Counted from the stretch's first letter, positions 49,477-57,735 are shown. The stretch: 64,000 nt of DNA from Sphingomonas sp. PP-CE-3G-477 (GCF_003050745.1 NZ_QAOF01000005.1:239309-303308), one strand, 5' to 3'. A program made the numbers and translations. Notes: a model not told the origin generated them from the letters alone.

Positions 49477-49558
49477 ATGCCGAGACATGCCGAGAAGTGC
49501 CGAAACATTGCAACTTCAATATGTTATGAGGGCTTCATCGTTTTTGTCGTGCCGAGGA
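49477..49558. repeat. Short 10-bp direct repeats next to the attachment site
   Basis: ATGCCGAGAC, ATGCCGAGAA and GTGCCGAAAC occur in tandem from 49477 to 49506, and GTGCCGAGGA at 49549-49558. Their position 13 bases inside the island end fits integrase arm-binding sites, an inference. Confidence 0.55.
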
Positions 49559-49787
49559 ATACCGGCAAATGGCGGGAAATTCCGTGCACAATTACACAGG
49601 AATTACGGTGAACTTAGTGCGCTTGGGTAGGCCGTTAAGCTTGTCGTTGCCGCCGTTGCGACGTTCAATTATCAATCGAGTTAATGGGTGCAACCGTTCA
49701 TTTCCCCGTCTTAATGAACCCGTAAAGGCGGCGGCACGCAGGCGTTCGCCGCGTGGCGCTTAATGGGACGTAGATCGGTAATCGGTG

Positions 49788-50438
49788 TCACGGATCGGTC
49801 TGATAGAGCCTCTTCCCCCACTGAGCCCACGTCTTCGAGTTTGTCAGCCTTGACGGCGTGACGGTTAGATCAGAAACAGGGCTGATAAGTTTCAAAGTGT
49901 GGATCACGCTTTCAGAGACTGCCGGCGGCAGCCAAGGATTAAGGACAATCCTTGAAATCCACTCCGGATCGATGGGCAAGTAATGTGCTTCATTATCAGG
50001 ACAGGCACCCTCGTATATTATTCGAAACTCTTTTTCTGGCTTAAAGCCCGAGCGCTTCAAAAAAGGAAGATCACGATGATTGTAGTCGCTGATCTTAATT
50101 TCGTCGAGTGATATATAGTCCATTGCTCTATATCGGTATTTAGGCTGCTCAATTACCGCATCCAGCAGTGGTCTTTTGTGAAAATCAATAAAACAGCCAT
50201 CTGCCGAGTCCGTAAACACCTTCCAGTGATGGTAGGTTTCTGGACTTTCAGTACAGCACAGCGCCCGCAAGTTCGAGCATTCCGACTTCTTCTTATAAAG
50301 ACGCATAAATTCTGAGTCGTTTTTATCGTCCCACTTTCTAGGGTCGAGGAAAGCAAGCCGCCGTTTGTATAGTACATCGATAGCGGAGCCGATGGTGCCA
50401 TAGCGACGTAACAAATTCTTGCGGGGAACTTTCTTCAT
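49788..50438 (-). CDS. DUF2971-like protein
   Basis: A 216-residue cytosolic-looking protein, AT-richer than the core genes. The pattern LYKRRLAFLDPRKWDDKNDSEF, then LCCTESPETYHHWKVFTDSADGCFIDFH, then the DPEWISRIVLNPW segment follows the DUF2971 layout (position of LAF-P-WDDP, CFSE-WS-YAD-GICIEF, I-EIIVGP). DUF2971 proteins are frequent in phage islands and have no established function. Single gene on the minus strand at the left end of the island. Confidence 0.6.
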   Translation of the reverse strand: MKKVPRKNLLRRYGTIGSAIDVLYKRRLAFLDPRKWDDKNDSEFMRLYKKKSECSNLRALCCTESPETYHHWKVFTDSADGCFIDFHKRPLLDAVIEQPKYRYRAMDYISLDEIKISDYNHRDLPFLKRSGFKPEKEFRIIYEGACPDNEAHYLPIDPEWISRIVLNPWLPPAVSESVIHTLKLISPVSDLTVTPSRLTNSKTWAQWGKRLYQTDP

Positions 50439-50616
50439 GTGCCAATTATGCCAGCTTGGTAGGCCGCAGGAAAGCTATCACTGAAACGATTCAAACCGTT
50501 GGTCCGTTTGCGATGAGGGAAACGGGACCAAAAACGGCGGGTTTTACCTCGCCTCGAACGCAAGCGACCATCCATTGCCCTGATAGATTCGTGTAGAACC
50601 GATGCCCGCCTGCCTT

Positions 50617-50733
50617 AACGCGTGGGGGTCCGAACCATTTCCTGTGCCAGTAGCCGGGTGTCTATGCTGCGATGTGTAGGCATTGCCCGACTTCCTTGTG
50701 CGTGAGCCTTCCGCGCGCGCCCTCCGCCGTGCC
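50617..50733 (-). pseudogene. Decayed AlpA/excisionase-like gene fragment
   Basis: The minus strand reads AEGARGRLTHKEVGQCLHIAA, stop, TPGYWHRKWFGPPR, clearly the same protein as the intact gene at 62683-62889 (AEGAVGRLTRKEAASYLG, STLADWHRKGLGPES). An in-frame TAG and lost ends make it a relic. Confidence 0.7.
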
Positions 50734-51078
50734 CGCTGTGACGATAGATTTCTAATCGAGTATCTGGCTGCAACCATTCATTCCCACGTCCTATCACGAA
50801 GGGCGGGGGCGAGGGTTTCCCGGTCATCGCCTAAAGGTAGTAGCGTTTTAACACCGGAATAAATCCATAAGTTTAAATAAAATCTCAAATTAAACAAATT
50901 CAGTAAACATACAGTATATAAAATTTAACACTACTTACAAAAATTGGATTGACCCAGCACGGTTCATAATGCATCCAACCACTGGTCGCCCCATTTTGGA
51001 GCAAGTTAACCTCTTTATCTATATAGATACGAAGATATGTTAATTTGAAAGCGAACATACTGTAAAAAAGTAACTTGA
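50734..51078. other. AT-rich spacer ahead of the helicase-like gene
   Basis: No gene seen. 50751-50790 resembles 49671-49711 (CAATCGAG/TAATCGAG then GGCTGCAACCATTCATT), an old duplication. From about 50,860 to 51,070 the DNA is very AT-rich with several TATAAA/TATAAT-like boxes and probably holds the promoter of the gene at 51079. Confidence 0.5.
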
Positions 51079-52818
51079 ATGAAGTACGAGAAAATACCAA
51101 CAGAAAGTCTATTAGATAAAGCTAAAAACGACCTGCATGAGACGTTATTAACCTATTCCGGGAGCGACGTAGAACTCCTTAATACCGGGCTAGTGAACCT
51201 TATAGATCATCTTGATAAAGGGTTGCGCGGAGAGCTAAATCCTAGGTACTACCTTAGTTCTATTGACCCCGGTATCGGTAAAACCGAGTGCTATTGCAGC
51301 TTCATCAAAAGCTGGAAGAAAATGGGATTCAACCCAGAGGGAAGCATTCTAATAGCCGTGCATACCAAGGAGGAAATCCGTTCGATTATACGCCGGTGTG
51401 GCCTTGATAGCGAGGATTTCGCGTGTCTAACGGGGGAGGATGCCACCAACGAGCTTGGGCGCGGTGAGGCAGGTATCAATAGCGCACGGGTGCTGTTTAC
51501 TACCCATGCGATGCTCCACAGCCGTACAGCGGGCAAGCTGTTTTCCAGCGCTAAGGAATTCCACTACCTAGGCGCACCACGAACGCTGCGAATATGGGAT
51601 GAAGCGTTCTTGCTTGCCCAGCCGGTTACGCTGTCGATGCACGACTTAACCCGCCTGTCGCATAGCATCAGGTCCACCGACCCTCACTTACTCACTAGCA
51701 TTGACGCGTTGGCTACCCGCATGGTGGACGGCGCTGCCGACGACTGCATTGTTGTTCCCCGTGAGATCGCCAGCCTAGCGAGCGCTGCCAAGGGCGCGAA
51801 GCAGCTTAGCGACACCGAAAAGCGAACTCTTCGATACTTAACCTTAGTCGCTGGCACAGCTATGGTTCTGCGATCTGTTGGCGGCGTGCTCGGGCGCGTT
51901 TTGGTAGGGGCATCCGCCCCCCTTCCTGCTGATGTGGCCCCCGTTATCATCCTGGACGCCTCGGGGCGCGTTCGCGGTACGTATAAAGCGCAGGAAGCTG
52001 GAACGGCCAAACTCGTTCGGCTTACGCCAAGCGTCCGCGATTACGGCAACGTCCGCGTACATGTATGCAAGACAACAGCCGGCAAGACTGGACTGGCAGG
52101 CGATGCATACCGCGAGCAGCTTTACCGCGCCTCGGCCAAGATAATCGACTCGAAACCACACGAAGAATGGCTTGTCATATCGTACAAGAGCGACAACACA
52201 CTCGATATCGAAAGCGATATTAAAAGCTTTGTTGCAAAGCCTAGCAGTATCCGTTTCCTGAATTGGGGCCGCCATCACGGGACTAACGAGTTCCGTGACT
52301 GCAAGAACATACTTATCATCGGCAGCCACCTGTACGGCCCCGACGGGTATCACGCGCTTGAACTAGCAGCGTCTGGATTACCCGCCGATAAATTCCACGG
52401 TCCTTCGAAAGGTTTTGCGGCCGATGAACTTTGCCATAACCTGCTACAAGCCGTCATGCGTGGCAATGCACGTAGCGGTATCAGCAGCATCGCTGGCGAA
52501 TGTGACGTTTACGTCTTTGTATCCAATAAATATAATCCGGTGAGTTGTATCAAAGCCGCGTTGCCCAACTGCAATGTTCGCGACTGGAATGCCTTAAATC
52601 GATCTTTACGAGGATCAGCAAAAAAAGCTTTCGACTATATCGCTTCGTACTTTTCAAGTACGACTGCAAAGTCTCTCACAAAAGCGAACGTAAGTAGTCA
52701 TATCGGGATTAAAAGTGCTTCGAGCTTTGCAAGAATTATTCGTTCCGCAGTATTTAAGGATAAATTAAATAAAATAGGCGTTGGCATTGCGAGAACAACA
52801 TTCACCAGAATGATTTAA
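51079..52818 (+). CDS. Divergent superfamily 2-like helicase/ATPase
   Basis: A 579-residue protein with low GC at both ends. Walker A is SSIDPGIGKTE (GKT at 67-69), followed by motif Ia-like ILIAVHTKEEI, a motif II-like RIWDEAF (DEAF 174-177), a motif V-like region and QAVMRGNARS near 457-466, resembling the arginine-finger motif VI. The long middle insert is unusual. This fits a nucleic-acid helicase or translocase of a mobile element; whether it replicates the island or acts in defence is unknown. No partner gene on its strand. Confidence 0.65.
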   Translation: MKYEKIPTESLLDKAKNDLHETLLTYSGSDVELLNTGLVNLIDHLDKGLRGELNPRYYLSSIDPGIGKTECYCSFIKSWKKMGFNPEGSILIAVHTKEEIRSIIRRCGLDSEDFACLTGEDATNELGRGEAGINSARVLFTTHAMLHSRTAGKLFSSAKEFHYLGAPRTLRIWDEAFLLAQPVTLSMHDLTRLSHSIRSTDPHLLTSIDALATRMVDGAADDCIVVPREIASLASAAKGAKQLSDTEKRTLRYLTLVAGTAMVLRSVGGVLGRVLVGASAPLPADVAPVIILDASGRVRGTYKAQEAGTAKLVRLTPSVRDYGNVRVHVCKTTAGKTGLAGDAYREQLYRASAKIIDSKPHEEWLVISYKSDNTLDIESDIKSFVAKPSSIRFLNWGRHHGTNEFRDCKNILIIGSHLYGPDGYHALELAASGLPADKFHGPSKGFAADELCHNLLQAVMRGNARSGISSIAGECDVYVFVSNKYNPVSCIKAALPNCNVRDWNALNRSLRGSAKKAFDYIASYFSSTTAKSLTKANVSSHIGIKSASSFARIIRSAVFKDKLNKIGVGIARTTFTRMI

Positions 52819-53013
52819 GAAATTCGTGAAGTTAGCTCAAAGACCCGTACAAGAGTTTTCCTTTGAAGAGCTACCCATGTAGCTTGGTAGGCCAAAAACC
52901 GTCTGTACGGGGCTAGAGTGTACTATAAGCGGCCTGTAAGTTTCGCCATCCCCGTAGACAATCTCTGTAGGCTTACAAATCCTTTAGAGTAGTGAACGCG
53001 AACTGCCCGAAGC

Positions 53014-53208
53014 TCACCAAGGCAACACCATCTGCGCCGCTTCGGCATCTACGGGCTGATACAGGGCACCATAAACGAACTGCGCGACTTCGAGCCGCGC
53101 ATCCGCCCGTAAGCCCTCCCGTGGCGCAGTGAGGCCGATCAACGCCCATGCAGGCGCATCTTCGATGAGCGATGCAATGCGTTCGGGTGTGATGGCGCCG
53201 CCCGTCAC
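53014..53208 (-). CDS. Small DUF6771-like protein
   Basis: A 64-residue protein starting GTG 53208. ITPERIASLIEDAPAWALIGLTAPREGLRADARLEVAQFV has the ER-IA-VIE-APAW-R-GLTAP-E-LR arrangement of a small sphingomonad family (DUF6771). Function unknown. Its start overlaps the stop of the 53-residue gene upstream (GTGA), so the two are translationally coupled. Confidence 0.6.
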   Translation of the reverse strand: MTGGAITPERIASLIEDAPAWALIGLTAPREGLRADARLEVAQFVYGALYQPVDAEAAQMVLPW

Positions 53209-53366
53209 TGGATCGTCTCGTAAGGATCGTGCCCGCGTCGGCGTAACTCCGCTTTGAGCGGTTCCAACAGGATTTCAGGACCGTCTTCAACGGACCGCGA
53301 TAGAATTACCTGTAGCTCGTAGACCGAGAAACGGGCGATGTTCTCAAGAATCGGATGCTGTTCCAT
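53205..53366 (-). CDS. Small hypothetical protein (53 residues)
   Basis: Starts ATG 53366 with MEQHPILENIARFSVYELQV and ends PYETIQ with TGA at 53205-53207. It is amphipathic, helical and acidic in the middle (SVEDGPEILLEPLKAELRRRG). Too short for routine gene callers, but its four-base overlap with the following gene and nine-base spacing from the preceding frame support it. Family not recognised. Confidence 0.6.
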   Translation of the reverse strand: MEQHPILENIARFSVYELQVILSRSVEDGPEILLEPLKAELRRRGHDPYETIQ

Positions 53367-53375
53367 GCCCCGATC

Positions 53376-53675
53376 TTACTGGAACAAATCCGGAACACCA
53401 GCCCCTACCCGCCTACCTTGCGGAGTAACAAAGCATACCACCGCCCTTAAATCATTTTTCGTTCCGGTTTTACCCCCTTGCGCTTCACGAACCCCGCTGA
53501 AGTCCACGCGTCGCGAATACTCCGCTCGACCAATCCGCACCTGAATAGGACGAATCGAGCCTCGAACAAAAGCGTCAACCACTTGTCGTTCTCGTAGTTT
53601 TGTCACAATGTCTTGGGGTTGCGTTCGGGGGCGGACCAAATCGCTGGTAGAACAGCCGGCGAGTTTGACGCTCAA
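53376..53675 (-). CDS. Hypothetical protein, first of a small minus-strand operon
   Basis: A 99-codon frame starting TTG 53675; a GTG at codon 24 (before TKLRERQVV) is a plausible shorter start. It ends nine bases before the 53-residue gene. The sequence (VVDAFVRGSIRPIQVRIGRAEYSRRVDF) is strand-rich and basic. No family recognised; could be a fragment. Confidence 0.4.
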   Translation of the reverse strand: MSVKLAGCSTSDLVRPRTQPQDIVTKLRERQVVDAFVRGSIRPIQVRIGRAEYSRRVDFSGVREAQGGKTGTKNDLRAVVCFVTPQGRRVGAGVPDLFQ

Positions 53676-53957
53676 AACACCTGTTCCGGTGAAAGGCTGT
53701 GCTGTGCCCTACGAATGCGGTTTCCCTTATTCGATCACTTTGCCTTCGCCAGCTACTTCGGCTGCGTGTTCGGCTACGCCAGTCCCTATGGCTGCTATTA
53801 TGGTTATGTTGACGGTGCGGTCAACTATTATCGCGTGGTCGTTGCGATGGTCGTTATCTACGATGTTGCGTTGGCTCCTTACTCTGCACCTAACTGCGGT
53901 CTCATGTTCATTATTAGGTTCGATGGTCGATCCTGCGTTGGCTACGGTGATTGCGCC

Positions 53958-54167
53958 ATGAAAACCAACGAACCCGATGTTGCGAAGGCTTATATCGCTA
54001 AAGGCCAATACGGTTGGGCGTTTGGCATCATGGTGCTGCGGTTTGCTACCTTGGCGCTCCTTGGCGTCTGCACCTCCACAGCCTTGCCCAAGACGATCAC
54101 AGCCGCGTCAACCGCGTGGACAGCACTCCACGCCCCTAACGCAACGAAGGCGAAAGCGGAGCGCTAG
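53958..54167 (+). CDS. Small single-span membrane protein
   Basis: A 69-residue frame starting ATG 53958 (MKTNEPDVAKAYIAKGQYG), with one clear membrane helix (FGIMVLRFATLALLGVCTSTA) and a short basic tail. It ends in a four-base overlap with the convergent gene on the minus strand. No ribosome site stands out. Unknown function; holin-like or toxin-like roles are possible but unsupported. Confidence 0.45.
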   Translation: MKTNEPDVAKAYIAKGQYGWAFGIMVLRFATLALLGVCTSTALPKTITAASTAWTALHAPNATKAKAER

Positions 54168-54352
54168 CTGGATTGAGGCTGCGGCTCGCCTCGCGCCTTT
54201 ATAAGAGAGCGCAACTGTTTTTGAAGGCTCGTACTGTTGAAGTGCGACTGAACATGAGTGAACCCTTCGCGGACCAACTGCTTTCGAATGTCATGCACCG
54301 TGGCCGCTGTGCCGGTCCGCGCAATCTCGAATGCCCGCTGTATAATCGTCAT
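54164..54352 (-). CDS. Small helical protein of a sphingomonad family
   Basis: A 62-residue protein: AFEIARTGTAATVHDIRKQL, EGFTHVQSHFNSTSLQKQLRSLI. The pattern AFE-AR-G----V-DIR--L--EG---V--H----S--KQL--L is one I recognise from many short uncharacterised sphingomonad proteins. It looks like a small helix-turn-helix. Function unknown. Confidence 0.6.
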   Translation of the reverse strand: MTIIQRAFEIARTGTAATVHDIRKQLVREGFTHVQSHFNSTSLQKQLRSLIKARGEPQPQSS

Positions 54353-54457
54353 CGCCGAAAGCTATCACGATCACCCAAGAACGGAGACCGTTTTTGGAGG
54401 CGTAACAAAAGTTACTTTTCGTGGCACCTTTTCTGATTAATGTATGTTTATGCCTTC

Positions 54458-54625
54458 ATGGAAATCGACCCTCTACGCGCCGCCTATGATGCGGGTCTAA
54501 AAAGCGGTCTCGAAAAGGGGTTTCCGAACGCCTGTCCCTTCACAGTGCATGAAGCTATGGACGAACGGTTCGCTTGGTTGAGCGGGTTTAGTGTCGGCAA
54601 GATCGTGCGGACAGGTAAATCTTGA
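54458..54625 (+). CDS. Rmf/CrpP-fold-like small protein
   Basis: A 55-residue protein starting ATG 54458 (ATG 54440 is an alternative). AAYDAGLKSGLEKGFPNACPF then RFAWLSGFSVGK matches the A-Y-G-AG-----CPF----AW--GF--G layout of the ribosome-modulation-factor/CrpP fold. RMF dimerises ribosomes; CrpP-type proteins have other roles. Assignment is by pattern only. A degraded copy of its 3' end lies at 56378-56418. Confidence 0.5.
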   Translation: MEIDPLRAAYDAGLKSGLEKGFPNACPFTVHEAMDERFAWLSGFSVGKIVRTGKS

Positions 54626-54725
54626 CGATACGACTGGACACTCAATCAGTATCACGGGGCTTGTGCGCCATTATAGTCCGGCGTGAGATCGCCGCCTCTA
54701 AAAGATGCATTGAAGTGGATAGGTT

Positions 54726-56150
54726 GGTCGTGTCCCGGGTGATGGTGTAGCTCAGCGGTAGTGAAGCTGACCGGCCGCGCGCTATCATCGAGCGCTGTAG
54801 CGGCCGGTTAGGTTCACGGGTGGCCATCGAAAATCTTCGGATAGGTTTGGGTTGCGAGACTCAACCAACGGAGATTTTCGATGACCGACGATACGATGAA
54901 CCTGCAGGCGCTGGTGGGAAAGAGCGCGGATGCAGATTTCCTGCGTGAGATGATTGGCTTTGCCGCACAGCGGCTGATGGACCTGGAGGTCGGTAGTCTG
55001 ACCGGCGCGGGTTATGGCGAGAAGAGCAGTGACCGCCTCGCGCAACGTAACGGTTACCGCGAACGGGACTGGGAAACGCGGGCCGGCACCGTTGAACTGC
55101 GCATCCCCAAGCTGAGGACGGGCAGCTACTTTCCCGCCTTCCTGGAGCCCCGGCGCCTTTCCGAGAAAGCGCTGACCGCGGTCGTCCAGGAGGCGTATAT
55201 CCAAGGCATCTCGACCCGTTCGGTCGACGACCTGGTGAAGGCCATGGGGATGAGCGGCATCTCGAAAAGCCAGGTGAGCCGGCTGTGCGAGGAGATCGAC
55301 GTCCGCGTGAAGGCGTTCCTCGAGCGGCCTATCGAGGGCGACTGGCCATACGTGTGGATCGACGCGACGTACCTGAAAGTGCGTCAGGCTGGTCGGATCG
55401 TCTCGGTCGCGGTCACCATCGCGGTCGGCGTGAACGGCGACGGCCGGCGCGAGGTACTCGGCATGGCGATCGGTGCGTCGGAGGCCGAGACGTTCTGGAC
55501 GGACTTCCTCCGCGGCCTCGCACGGCGGGGCCTACGCGGCGTGAAGCTCATCATCTCGGATGCCCACGAGGGCATCAAAGCTGCCGTATCGCGGGTGTTC
55601 AGCGCAACGTGGCAACGGTGCCGCGTGCATTTCGCGCGTAACGCCACGGCCCATGCCGGCAAGAGCGGGCGGCGCGTCGTCTCGGCCTTCATCGCCACCG
55701 CTTACGCACAGGAGACGCCGGAGGCCGCCAAGGGGCAATGGCGCAAGGTCGCCGACCAGCTCAGACCCAGCGTTCCTAAACTCGCAAAGCTGATGGATAC
55801 GGCGCAGGAGGACGTGCTCGCCTACATGTCGTTCCCGCCGCAGCATCGCACCAAGCTACATTCGACCAATCCGCTCGAACGCCTCAACGGCGAGATCAAG
55901 CGGCGCACCAATGTCGTCGGAATCTTCCCCAACGAGGATGCCATTACCCGTCTCGTCGGTGCCATCCTGCTCGAGCAAAACGATGAGTGGGCGGTTCAGC
56001 GGGGACGCTACATGACACTGGAAAGCGTCACGCAATTGAGCGATGATCCCACGGTCACGTTGTCGTCCATGGCGGCGTGATCGACCCGGCTATGCCCGGA
56101 GATCAAGGCGGCTACGCCGCTGAAGCTACACCACGCGGTGGGACACGATC
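54726..56150 (+). mobile_element. IS256-family insertion sequence, 1425 bp
   Basis: Imperfect terminal inverted repeats begin G(G/A)TCGTGTCCC and continue with GGTGTAGCT-CAGCGG-type sequence at both ends. It is flanked by perfect 8-bp direct repeats GATAGGTT at 54718-54725 and 56151-56158, the duplication size of IS256 elements. It carries one transposase gene and looks complete and recent. Confidence 0.92.
54881..56080 (+). CDS. IS256 family transposase
   Basis: A 399-residue mutator-type transposase. N-terminal helical DNA-binding region with [16 protein letters not shown] and [13 protein letters not shown]; the DDE core has Asp161 (WIDATYLKV), Asp227 ([11 protein letters not shown]) and Glu333 ([13 protein letters not shown]), plus the CRVHFARN signature between them. 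Full length, no frameshift, so probably active. Confidence 0.96.
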   Translation: MTDDTMNLQALVGKSADADFLREMIGFAAQRLMDLEVGSLTGAGYGEKSSDRLAQRNGYRERDWETRAGTVELRIPKLRTGSYFPAFLEPRRLSEKALTAVVQEAYIQGISTRSVDDLVKAMGMSGISKSQVSRLCEEIDVRVKAFLERPIEGDWPYVWIDATYLKVRQAGRIVSVAVTIAVGVNGDGRREVLGMAIGASEAETFWTDFLRGLARRGLRGVKLIISDAHEGIKAAVSRVFSATWQRCRVHFARNATAHAGKSGRRVVSAFIATAYAQETPEAAKGQWRKVADQLRPSVPKLAKLMDTAQEDVLAYMSFPPQHRTKLHSTNPLERLNGEIKRRTNVVGIFPNEDAITRLVGAILLEQNDEWAVQRGRYMTLESVTQLSDDPTVTLSSMAA

Positions 56151-56242
56151 GATAGGTTTGCGCCGACCAGCGTATCCCCCTCTTCCGCCATTAGCTCTTG
56201 AACGCGGTTGAGCAATGCAAGCGCTTCGCTGTAACGATCCAT

Positions 56243-56544
56243 GACGCTCCTGAACTCTGTGAGTTGGAGCAATAGATGGGACGGGTAATGGTTTCGAACG
56301 AATCTCCGAACATATGTTAAGAATATGTGACCTGTGCCATTTTGCCTACCGTCCGCTGCTTACCCGCCGCCCTTGCGTTGAGCGGGTTAAGCGTCAGCAA
56401 GATCGGTCGGACGGACCAAGGCTAGTTCGCTAGCTACGTTCAGTTGCCAAGACAGAATGACCCTTCTCCCGAAAACCATACACTGGCCCCATGTGTGAAG
56501 GTCGATCGAATGCCGGTGCCGTCAGACTCGACAGGGGTAGCGGC
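56243..56544. other. Spacer with a decayed Rmf-like fragment
   Basis: No intact gene. 56378-56418 (TTGAGCGGGTTAAGCGTCAG then CAAGATCGGTCGGAC) matches the 3' end of the small gene at 54458-54625 (TTGAGCGGGTTTAGTGTCGG, CAAGATCGTGCGGAC), about four in five bases. The rest shows nothing recognisable. Confidence 0.5.
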
Positions 56545-56790
56545 TTAGGAGCTTCCTGCTAGGACTTCGGTCGTTTGGGGTTTTGCCAAGACGTTTGCGA
56601 CAGCCGCCGCTGGATCAATCGTTAGGGCGCGCGATATGTCGACAAATTCCACAACGTCCAGCCGCCGCTCACCTGTCTCGTAGCGGCTAACGAACTGCTG
56701 ATGTCTGTCAAGGCGATCCGCTGGCGCACTTTGTCATAGCCCTGCCGCGTGACGATCTGCCAACTTAGGGGCCGTAAGCGAGCGGGAGCG
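56545..56790 (-). pseudogene. Fragment of an XRE-type helix-turn-helix regulator
   Basis: The minus strand reads ADRLDRHQQFVSRYETGERR, LDVVEFVDISRALTIDPAAAV and ends VLAGSS with TAA at 56545, the classic second half of a Cro/C1 helix-turn-helix plus tail. Upstream an in-frame TGA and a frame change interrupt the first helix. Probably a dead phage-type repressor. Confidence 0.6.
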
Positions 56791-56851
56791 TAGAGGCGAA
56801 CGAACAATATCAAAGGCTAGCTTCAAAAAGATAATCATACCCCGTCCAGTA

Positions 56852-57637
56852 CTACCCAAGCGGTGGTAGATATTGGAGCAATGGCGCCGCCCTACTCGCC
56901 CTATCAAACAAATTCGCACCCGTGTTCATAACGCCGTCGAGTGTCTGTAACTTATCCCCCCACGACTTAACCTTATCCATTATAGTGTCTAGTCCCGCTT
57001 TCGATTCAGGCGTGGTTTGGATATCCGCTCGTCGGAGTTTCATCGATAATTCAAAATAGGCTTGAAGGGCTGCTTCAAGACCGAAGATCGGAATATGCCG
57101 CAGCATCGTCGATAGGGCCGCAAGATGCTTTCGTGCGACGTCGCGCACGACCGGATCAATTTCCTTGTTATCAAATTGCGCGATGAGATCGTCGACCTCT
57201 TTAGCTAAATCGACAGCTTCTAAAGGCGTATTTTGATCGAACGGAACACCGGCCGCGCTTAACAAAATCACCAAATTAGATATGAAACCAGGCGCGCTAG
57301 AATTTAGCGAGTTTAGTGGGCCGCCAAGTGCGCCGATGGCGAAAGCTGCGCTTACAGCATCAATTGCACTTCTGACTCCGGCCTTAGCCTCATCAACTAG
57401 TTGGCTATGGTCAATTACGATGCGCGCCATATTACACTGTTCGATTAAGTAAGCCGATATACGAGCCGCAGTACTTTGATTAAGGCCGCGAGCCCCTCCC
57501 ATATTAGCCGAGGCACCAGGCCTATTCCCTGTTGCAAGATAATTTATAAACTGCATTGCCGTAACATTTTGCGATGCAGATAATTCCTGGACCTTTCGAA
57601 GGATCGCAAGAATGTTCCGAAGACTTTGATCGTCCAT
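56852..57637 (-). CDS. Unrecognised 261-residue protein
   Basis: Starts MDDQSLRNILAILRKVQELS. It is mostly helical with a weakly hydrophobic central stretch (AVSAAFAIGALGG, and FISNLVILLSAAGVPF) that could be a membrane hairpin, and a C-terminal helical part (IFGLEAALQAYFELSMKL). AT-richer than the core. It is 98 bases downstream of the recombinase gene on the same strand. No family recognised; a membrane-acting accessory protein is one guess. Confidence 0.6.
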   Translation of the reverse strand: MDDQSLRNILAILRKVQELSASQNVTAMQFINYLATGNRPGASANMGGARGLNQSTAARISAYLIEQCNMARIVIDHSQLVDEAKAGVRSAIDAVSAAFAIGALGGPLNSLNSSAPGFISNLVILLSAAGVPFDQNTPLEAVDLAKEVDDLIAQFDNKEIDPVVRDVARKHLAALSTMLRHIPIFGLEAALQAYFELSMKLRRADIQTTPESKAGLDTIMDKVKSWGDKLQTLDGVMNTGANLFDRASRAAPLLQYLPPLG

Positions 57638-57735
57638 ATCTGTGCCGCCATTTGGTTTATTTTCGCTTAGAATGGCGCAGAATGTCTAACCACGCAATGC
57701 AAGAGGGCCTCCTTTCATAGGAATACGCCAAGGGA

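Larger units (their letters stand above)
54642..56242 (-). pseudogene. 55-codon gene split by the IS256-family element
   Basis: Joining the two flanks at one copy of the 8-bp duplication gives an intact frame: MDRYSEALALLNRVQELMAE from ATG 56242 (with CAGGAG just before it), across GANLSTSMHLL at the junction, to AHKPRDTD and TGA at 54642. The 5' exon is 56151-56242 and the 3' exon 54642-54725. The encoded protein is helical; family unknown. The insertion surely inactivates it. Confidence 0.75.

Noticed and set aside
49477..49558. Tandem decamers as a possible CRISPR array
   Set aside because: Units are only 10 bases with no spacers of regular length and no cas genes; better explained as recombinase sites.
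50860..51078. Very AT-rich stretch as a replication origin
   Set aside because: No iterons, DnaA boxes or replication initiator gene can be seen; a promoter region is simpler.
54731..54765. tRNA-like stretch (GTGTAGCTCAGCGGTAG) suggesting a tRNA gene
   Set aside because: It recurs inverted at 56100-56146 and forms the terminal inverted repeat of the IS256-family element; no anticodon arm or T-arm follows.
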